Assembly (NCBI GenBank): GCA_038049695.1
Contig: CP142456.1
Coordinates: forward strand, 43,132,001-43,196,000
Direction: 5' to 3'
Source of the DNA: Cinnamomum chago
Lineage: Eukaryota > Streptophyta > Magnoliopsida > Laurales > Lauraceae
DNA length: 64,000 nucleotides
Shown here: piece by piece, positions 56,627 through 64,000 of the stretch
Position numbering within the stretch: the stretch's first letter is position 1
Layout: each line of letters begins with the position of its first letter
Position numbers and translations under genes: made by a program
Notes under the pieces: generated by a model
Told to the model about the DNA's origin: nothing
Database searches by the model: none
The model's input: only the letters and a program-made list of their open reading frames with translations

Positions 56627-59600
56627 AATTGGAAGGAGTTTTCCCCCATGTGAAAAGCATTAAATGCTATCAAAGTATTTCCATGCCTACCTCATAGTTT
56701 CTAGAATTTAGAGAAAGACCCTTAGTCTTTAATGAACCCATTGGATTCTTAAGATTTATATTCTTGGAAATACACTAAGATGGGACCCTAAGCTTTCTAA
56801 AATTATAAACTAAGGTCATTTATCATTATCAATTTTCAAATTAAATATTAAATGTTATCTTTGATTTTTAATGTGTCAAAATTATAATTTTGGACCTTAT
56901 TAATAGGATCGTTAAACCGAGTAAATACCATCCGGGCAAATGGTATCTTACGGAAAAATCCTAATGGACTCGAGCTCAGCCCATCTCTATTGGAGAACCC
57001 TTAATTGGGTCTATGCACCAATGATGGAGAAGGGATACATTGATCTTATATTTATTAGAGATTCATGTGGTTGTTGGGTACAAGACCTTATGTTTGACCT
57101 TAAGATCGATACGTATCTATGTCTTAACCTTCGCATGCATATATGTATATGTTGGTTTAGGATTTGTACTCCTTTAGCTGCATACCATATTGTGTGTTAT
57201 GGACTATAAAGTGGCTAGGCAATTTTTTTATGACGATTTGATTATGATATGGAATGTGGAATGGCCAGTACTTTACTTTGACTTAGGACTCTTGTGTCGG
57301 AGCTTTATTATTCAGGTCTATTATGCTTATATGTTTATGTTTATGTGGGTCATTTATGGACGACTGCAGATCGATATATGGACGGTTGAACACCGATGTG
57401 ACCGGATCACTTATAATTCGCTATGAATGTGAACAGGTTATCCTGTATTTTTAATTTGATCGGTTTATGACCACGGACGTTATGGACGGACTTTCCCGAT
57501 TTATTTAGGGCTGACCACCCAAAACGGGGACACTTGTCTTCGTATGAATCATATCACTCATTTTGCTTTGTTTGGATCATGTTATACGTTCTTTCTTGTC
57601 ATTGTCATTGTCATTACTTCTATATGATCACACTTGTCTATATTCTTCTCGTTATTATATTAAATTTCAAATTATGATTATATACTTGCTATTTACTTTG
57701 TAATATTTGGTGCATAGGTACCGAACCCTACTTTACCGAGGAGACGGAGGAGGGTCAAACATTGATGAACCCAAGTGGGATGCTGGTGATGGCTTTGGAG
57801 CCGTCTGAGCCAACACGAGAGAACGTCATCTTAGAATCTCTTTAGATGAACTTTCTTTAATGATAAACCTTTCCTTAGTAATTGTCGTGACCCCAGACCA
57901 GGCCCGAAGGACTAATCCGGGATCGGGACTATATATGATGATCCACATCGGTTTAATGCCATACATTTATTTAATTTCCTACAGGTGTCCGCGGTGAGGA
58001 TATCACAACCATATATGAACATTTCTATTAATTGCGGAAGCGTGTAGCAAATCAAATATTCAATTCATCTCTAATCATAAAGGTAATAACACAAGTATAG
58101 TACTGTATCCGAATGAGCAATGATCATTAGCATGTTACCCAAAAATAAGTTAAAGTTTATACAAAGATCATTTAATTACATTTTCCAAAAATAGAGGTCA
58201 ACAAGGCCAATATAAACAAAATATCAATCCCCAAAAGAATGGTTAAAAGTTTTCCCAAAATGTTATCTCTCTCTAGCAATCCAATGTCTAAATGACATCA
58301 TCAGCATGCCACTCATCTAACTGCTGCGGTTCTCCGACCGCCTCCTCGTGCTCCTCCTCGGGATAACCAACAACGGGACCTGAGTACCAAAAAGTGGGTT
58401 AAACACGACGGTTTGGCAAATGGGTAAAATACAATGACAATATGATAATAAATGAATTTACCTTCAAAAGCATTTAAACCTGTTTAAATAAAAATTTCTA
58501 TAAACAAGATAAAATATTTTTCAAATACAAGTAGGCATTGTAAAACATGTACAGGTAACCAAGGAAACGGGAAACAAGCAAGATGGCAATCACACGAAGC
58601 TAAGTCCTCTATCACTAAAGTGACAGAGCAATAACTAGGCACTGATCTCAGTCACTCGAGGTGAGGAGAAACAGTGGATTTTATAAATACATATACATAT
58701 ACTATACATGACCACGGTAGCAAGCCAGGCATCAGGAACCACAGTAGCAATCTGCGGCATCGGGACAAGACCACGGTAATAACCGGGTAGCGGGATCCAA
58801 ACTGTGGATCTCCAAGTCGGTGGATCAGACCAACAGGGTTATCCAAGCTTAGTGGTGCCGACTAATAGGTCAAATAACAAATTGAGACATGTGCAAGTAA
58901 ATCAAGTACAATAAATAAACGGGCAAGATGGGGGTGCTCAAGGGCACACTGTCGTTTCATGTGGTGCAATGCACTTCAAGGTAAGTAACCATTTCAAGTG
59001 TACTTCAATGCTTTCGGGAAAACAAGGCATGTAGTATAAACCTCGGGATCGATAAAGTACAATAAACAATTGACATTTCGGGTAAAGTATCGGGTTCAAG
59101 ATTTATTTGAAGTGAATAGGGATCCCGTATGTCGATACGATAATAATTTGGTACTCTTTGAGTTTGGGGACATTCCGGGCTCCTTATACACTTTGAATTT
59201 TCAAAACTTCGAATGACCTCTTCGTGATATGGTTTCTTTCTCAAATGGCCTCATACATTGCCTAGTGAATCTCCTTTGACCAACAAAGCTCATCGCTCGA
59301 GCGAACCGGAGAGTTCGCTTGAGCGAGGAGCTCTCTGGATTGATTGTCTGGGTAATTTCGGTTACCTAGCGGTCAAATGGCGGTTAGCCGCCGTTGGGTT
59401 TGGCGGTTAGCCGCTGGCTGACCGCACGGCTGACCGCGGTTGACCTGACAGAAAGACAGGTTACTGAAAATGTAACCGAAATGGTTCGGTTGGATGGAAG
59501 TTAGCCGCCACTGGGATATGCGGTTAGCCGCTTGCTAACCGTGAGGCTGACCGTTTCTGCAGGTGGAAAATGTTGCTCTCTGGAAAAGTAACCGAATGGG

Positions 59601-61388
59601 TCAGTTGGCTGGCGGTTAGCCGCCGATGGGTTCAGCGGTTAGCCGCTTGCTAACCGTGAGGCTGACCGTATTTTCAGGTGGAAAATGTTGCTCTCTGGAA
59701 AAATAACCGCGACTGCTCGGCTAGCTAGCGGTTAGCCGGCAGTCACCAAACGGCTAGCCGACAGGTGACCGCCAGGTGCGGGAAAACACCCACTGTGTTC
59801 AGATTTGAGCTATTTTTCCTCCTCAAAACCATTCTCCTCACTTCCATTTAGTCCCTGCAATAAAATTGAGCTAAGAGCTCCTCCAATACCTCTATCTACA
59901 CTTCTCCCAAAACTCCAATATGTGTTCATCCCATCACCTCCTCCATCAACATCACATTCAATACCAACAAAGAAAGAAAGAAACCATTTCACAATAGAGT
60001 ACATTTGGTGCAAACAAGAAGAAATTAAATGTCATTCACCAATACACTTATAAGACATAAATGCACTACCAAAGCTCTATCATGAACATTTATTTCAAAC
60101 CAATGCAATAAATAAGCAAGAGTGGAAAACCCAAAATCATTGAAAGCTTATAAAAAAAATTAAATTATCCACTTGCCTTAGGTCTTCTAATCAAGGAAAT
60201 CAAGCTATAATACTCTTCCAAGCCAAAGATCCAAGCTATGAACAAAATCCCCAAAAACAAGCCCTAAAATGGTCAAACAATGAAATAGAAAGGGAAACCT
60301 TACAATAATGAGAATGGAGCTTCTCAAGGACTAGAAGAATGCAAATCTAGAAGATGGAGAAGATTGCTTACTTGTAGGTTCTCCAAATGGGCAATGTGAG
60401 CTCAAAGAAGATCTTGGAATGAGAGGTTTTCTTCACAAATGGTATCAAAAGGTAGCCTTCAAGATGAGGAAGAGAATGGTGGAGTCCATTTTGATGTTGG
60501 TGCAAGTTTGGTGGAAGATTGGGATGATGAGAGCAAGAAGAAGAAGAGAAAGGTTGCAAGAAACCCTAAGCTGCCTTTTGCGCTGGAAAAAGGGAAATGA
60601 GGAAGATGGGTTCTCTTATGTAAGCAAATGGGAATGGGTCCAACTACTTAAGACATTCAAGGGCTGAAATCTTGTCTTTCGGGATCTCAAATGAACTCGA
60701 CGAAGAAGGAAGAAATGATCGCCGAAATATCTAGTTTCCAAAAAGTATATGTTTCGCGGGTTTCGGGAATATCAAGTTTTCGGTACAGATTTAGTGCACA
60801 ATGACTGTTTTGCCCTCAAGGCTATGAAATCGGGTTTTGGGGTCTCGAACGGGGACGTGATCAACATGAAAGTTGTAGGGATTAACAATACAAATAAAAC
60901 GAGATTAAAAAAATAAATGAAAAAATCTCCGATAAATCCTCAAGCACATGCAAAGTCATAAAAAAAGGAACCCCCAAAGGGCCCCACTATCACAAAGCAA
61001 TCAAAATTCCCCAAAACTATATCAAAAGCTATTCCAAACCCAACTTAGTCAAAGACTACTAATCAATCTTAGAACTAACACACGACTTAATTAACACTAA
61101 TCGGGTTCACTCGGGTCGGAGTCTTACAGTAATTGTTTGATTTATCCTACTACTTTAATTATTATTCCTTTATCTGATGATTATGTTGGGTTACATTTAT
61201 GAACTTTGAATACCAATTGAATGAAGCTTCCGTTGCATTTAATGAAATTTATTTTTACTCACCACAAGTTGAAATTTTTGTGGGTCCACTTTTGGAAGCT
61301 TGTGTTGTATTAAACACAGGAATTTGAATTTGGTTTTAATTTTTCACATTTTTCCAAAATTCCAATTCTTATTTTGGGGGACATGACA
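56627..61388 (+). mobile_element. diverged long LTR, 3' part, opened by a solo LTR
   Basis: Native pieces are about 57190-57882 and 61134-61388; 56627-57190 is unclear. The phrase GAACCCAAGTGGGATG..TGATGG near 57768, the GTCTGAGCC region near 57807, the GCTTCCG motif at 61227 and the end GGGGGACATGACA at 61388 follow the order seen in the other long LTRs. The 5' end could not be found. Confidence 0.55.
57883..61128 (-). mobile_element. solo LTR, 3.25 kb, minus strand
   Basis: On the minus strand it starts TGTAAGACTCCGACC at 61128 and ends GGGGTCACGACA at 57883, flanked by GTAAT at 57878-57882 and 61129-61133. The first half is close to that of 2571-5872, while the end matches the LTR tips at 412 and 63658. 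A U3 hairpin lies at about 60696-60727, a palindrome cluster of GCGGTTAGCCGC and CGCTCGAGCG type at 59280-59785, the conserved block near 59148-59195, and the CAAAC hairpin at 58400-58415. Confidence 0.92.
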
Positions 61389-62982
61389 ACATGCCTTGAC
61401 CCATCCCATATAACTACGAAAATATACAGGAGGAGCACCATGCAGGAAATAGTGAGGACCAACATTTTATATAACATGTAGGACCAGCTTACTATAGTTG
61501 TTGTGCAATATCAATTAGAAAGATCTAATTATGGATTGATTGATTATTTTCGTTTGTAAATAGGGAAGGTGATAACTTGTATTGATTTTAAATTAACCCC
61601 AATTAAGGAGAAAACGATTTTGCTGATGAATATAAATATATGTCAGTGGAAGGAAGATAATTCCATCCAAATCTTTTAGTGTCATTTCTTTATTGTTTGT
61701 ATATTATGGTATTAGAGCTACACCTTTGCAGGTAGTCTTTAGTAAAGGCCACATTGGAGAGTTAAGATCTCTTGAAAGTATTGAAAGGTTTTATAAGAAG
61801 TTTCTTCCTTTGAAAATCCCATGCAGGTCTGAGAGGAACCTTCTCATCTACATTGACACTTGGGACATCTCCAATGAAGATTTTTTCTTTTCCTTTTTGA
61901 GACCTGCTCATTTAGGGCATTCCAGAACTAGATTTTGAACTCCCCACCTGCCCCATCCACATGATTTGAAATTTGCTACATGATCTGCCTGATCAGACCA
62001 TCTTGATTTGAAGACTCTTTGCTGCTGTTTGGAACCAAACCATCCTTCAGTCGTTGGTTTTCAATCTTTCAACAGTTTTTTGAAATGGTTGAATCTCAAA
62101 TTTTCCTAAAGAATAAAAATCTTCCACTAGGGTTCAGAGGGAGAATATATCTCCACAAAATCTCAACAATATCTCACTGAAAATGGTGTGAATTCCCATA
62201 GTCTCCACATCCAGAGTCTGATCCAATCGAGTGCCAGAGTCTCCACATCCAGATTCATCAAACACTAATTGACAAGTTTGTTTAAAAAATAAGTTTTAGT
62301 AAAGGGAACATTGGTAAGTGCATTATTTAGACTTAAAACTTATCATAAGAAAATAATAGGAACATGAGTAATTATTAACACACTTGAAAAGAAAAAATAA
62401 CGATATAAAAATCTTTTCTTTTGCTTGTATGAAGGATGCAAAAATGGAGCAAGCAACATGCTAGTAGAAACTCCATTAAAGATCTTTTTGGGGTTGGGGT
62501 GGGGTGGATGGGTGGGTGGGGTAATTCATTATTGCAGATTGGATGGGATCAAACATATGAATTCAAGGTTGCAGGCACAGGAGCACCATCAAACTTAATA
62601 TGATCCATGGTTCTAAATATTTCCTGATACTTGATGCATAACGGAATGGCATATGTTCTAATACTTCACTACATAGAACTCATCCTTAATAAGAGACAAA
62701 TATTGGCAGTGCCCCATGGATATAAATAATTATATTGATATGGGTGATACATTCCAAATTGTTGGCCATATCAGTACCGTCATTGGTGGTCATTGGTGAG
62801 GTCCCTGGTTTCCCTACTTAAAACCTATAATGTATGGATACATGCTTCAAAATGGATAATGCATCGTCTCGTATCACATTTGATACTTCACCTTTTATTT
62901 GTAAAATTCATGTCCTTGATATGTCTATTGCATGTCCTACGGTATATATCCATGCCATTTATGGGCATCATAACTCGGAACT
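61389..62982. other. unassigned DNA with a primer-site-like motif and one unplaced frame
   Basis: TGGTATTAGAGCT at 61707-61719 resembles an iMet primer site, preceded by AT-rich sequence that could be the end of a short copia LTR. A frame at 61693-61938 reads GHIGELRSLESIERFYKKFLPLKIPCRSERNLL in part; it looks protein-like but I cannot place it. A G-rich run lies at 62490-62523. The rest shows nothing recognisable. Confidence 0.4.
62490..62523 (+). repeat. G-rich run, G-quadruplex-like
   Basis: Six closely spaced runs of three or four G separated by one to four bases. This satisfies common G-quadruplex patterns. It has no visible link to a gene. Confidence 0.6.
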
Positions 62983-63657
62983 CTAAGACTCCGACCGCTA
63001 ATTAATCCGTTTAACATTAATTAATTTTGTTGTTATCCTTTTAAGTAGGTTTAGCAATTAATTATCTTGGTTTAAGGGTTAGAATAGCTTTTGGAAGTCT
63101 TGAGAACCTTTGAACTTGGGGGAGGGAGGGGGGAGGGGGGAGTATTCGTAAGTTTTGAGAAAAATATGTTTTTGAGCTCTTTAGATCGAGGACATCATTC
63201 TGGGTAACTTTCATATTCAAATGGTAGCCATCCCCGAAACCCTTCATTTCCTAATTTCTTCATATCATAGTCATAGGGGTATGTTCATCATTTTACCCAA
63301 CAATTGACTTCTTTGTCGGAATTTATACTTTTGCTCGTTGGAAAGTAGATTTAAATTGAATTAAGTTTCATTCTTTGAGTTTTCCCATCTGAGGCCTTGA
63401 GAGTAGCTTTTTGGGCCCAAAAACTAGATTAAGTTGTGGGGCCCACTTTCCACTTTCCACTTTCCTTTATAAACCCAACACCCACCCACATTTTTCCACT
63501 GAGAAATTCTAAACTCACCCACCTCTATTACTGAGCACACCCACCTTCTTAAAAAAAAAATTACACATGACGAAAATACCCCTCTCCTTCTCTCCCTGCT
63601 TCGGCAACCTCCGCCCGCCCAGCTTCCCTCTCCCCGACCGCACCGTCGATCCGTCTC
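62983..63657 (+). mobile_element. 5' part of a long LTR, cut by another LTR
   Basis: It starts near TAAGACTCCGACCGC and shows the usual order: G-rich stretch (63115-63142), GTGGGGCCCAC (63437-63447), TATAAA (63468-63473) and a C/A-rich leader. The terminal TG is not clear, so the exact start is uncertain. A second LTR enters at 63658. Confidence 0.55.
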
Positions 63658-64000
63658 TGTCACGACCCCGGACCGGGCCCACGGGACTAATCCGGGATCG
63701 GGACTAATGTAATGAGTATATGATGAATGGATAACATGTGGAGTGCGTCATCAAGATGTACACACTTATTTAATTTCCCACAGGTGTCCACGGTGAAGAT
63801 ATCACAACCATATATGTACATTTTTATTAAGTACAGAAGCGTGTAGCAAATCAAATATTCAAACCATCTCTAGTCATAAAGATAATAACATAAGTATAAT
63901 ACTGTATCAGAATGAGCAATGATCGTTAGCATGTTTCCCAAAGTAAAGTTAAAGTTTATACAAAGGATCATTAAATTACATTCCCAAAAATAGAGCCAAC
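63658..64000 (-). mobile_element. 3' part of a long LTR, minus strand, runs out of the window
   Basis: It begins TGTCACGACCCCGGACC and follows the same order as 57883 onwards and, inverted, 1-412: GTGTCC.CGGTGA, CACAACCATATATG, GAAGCGTGTAGCAAATC. The preceding GTCTC (63653-63657) is a candidate target duplication. Confidence 0.85.

Noticed and set aside
56940-57426. Frames of 78-89 codons in the diverged LTR
   Set aside because: Hydrophobic, Cys/Tyr-rich chance frames in LTR-derived AT-rich sequence, with no conserved motif.

Overview
The window is plant nuclear DNA made almost entirely of transposable elements nested in one another. The evidence is a CACTA transposon, Ty1/copia and Ty3/gypsy elements, a Cassandra TRIM with 5S rRNA sequence in its LTRs, iMet-type primer sites and a Raf-like plant protein kinase. 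The species cannot be named; a large-genome angiosperm, probably a eudicot, fits. The only recognisable host gene is that kinase, now a pseudogene. No tRNA, complete rRNA gene or CRISPR array was seen.

Layout. Bases 1-412 are the end of a long LTR. Bases 413-23000 hold a minus-strand Tat-like Ty3/gypsy element with an antisense ORF (606-1217) and tandem repeats. It is split by a 3.3-kb solo LTR (2571-5872) and by a copia-like solo LTR (6040-22224). That solo LTR is itself opened by a young, full-length, gag-bearing LTR element (7551-21813), which carries two more solo LTRs (8235-12078 and 13823-16800). Bases 23001-24476 are low-information DNA. Bases 24480-39268 are one CACTA transposon (target duplication TTG) holding a solo LTR (27373-31219) and a 30-unit array of 178-bp repeats, itself interrupted by a copia-like solo LTR (33234-34861). 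Bases 39491-42141 are the kinase remnant on the minus strand, with a MITE-like insert and a Tat solo LTR in its introns. It is cut off at 42142 by a second Tat-like element (42142 to about 52690), which is head to head with the first and contains two further solo LTRs. A Cassandra pair follows (52695-56233), then more LTR pieces to the end.

Nothing here works as a pathway. The interest lies in structure. The 178-bp CACTA array looks like an amplified 50-nt exon with its own splice sites. The 2.9-3.85-kb solo LTRs share conserved hairpins, one with a compensatory base-pair change, but each carries its own GC-rich palindromic cassette. The Tat elements carry an antisense gene with its own TATA box. 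Elements were dated and ordered by nesting and target-site duplications; identities were judged by eye, not computed.
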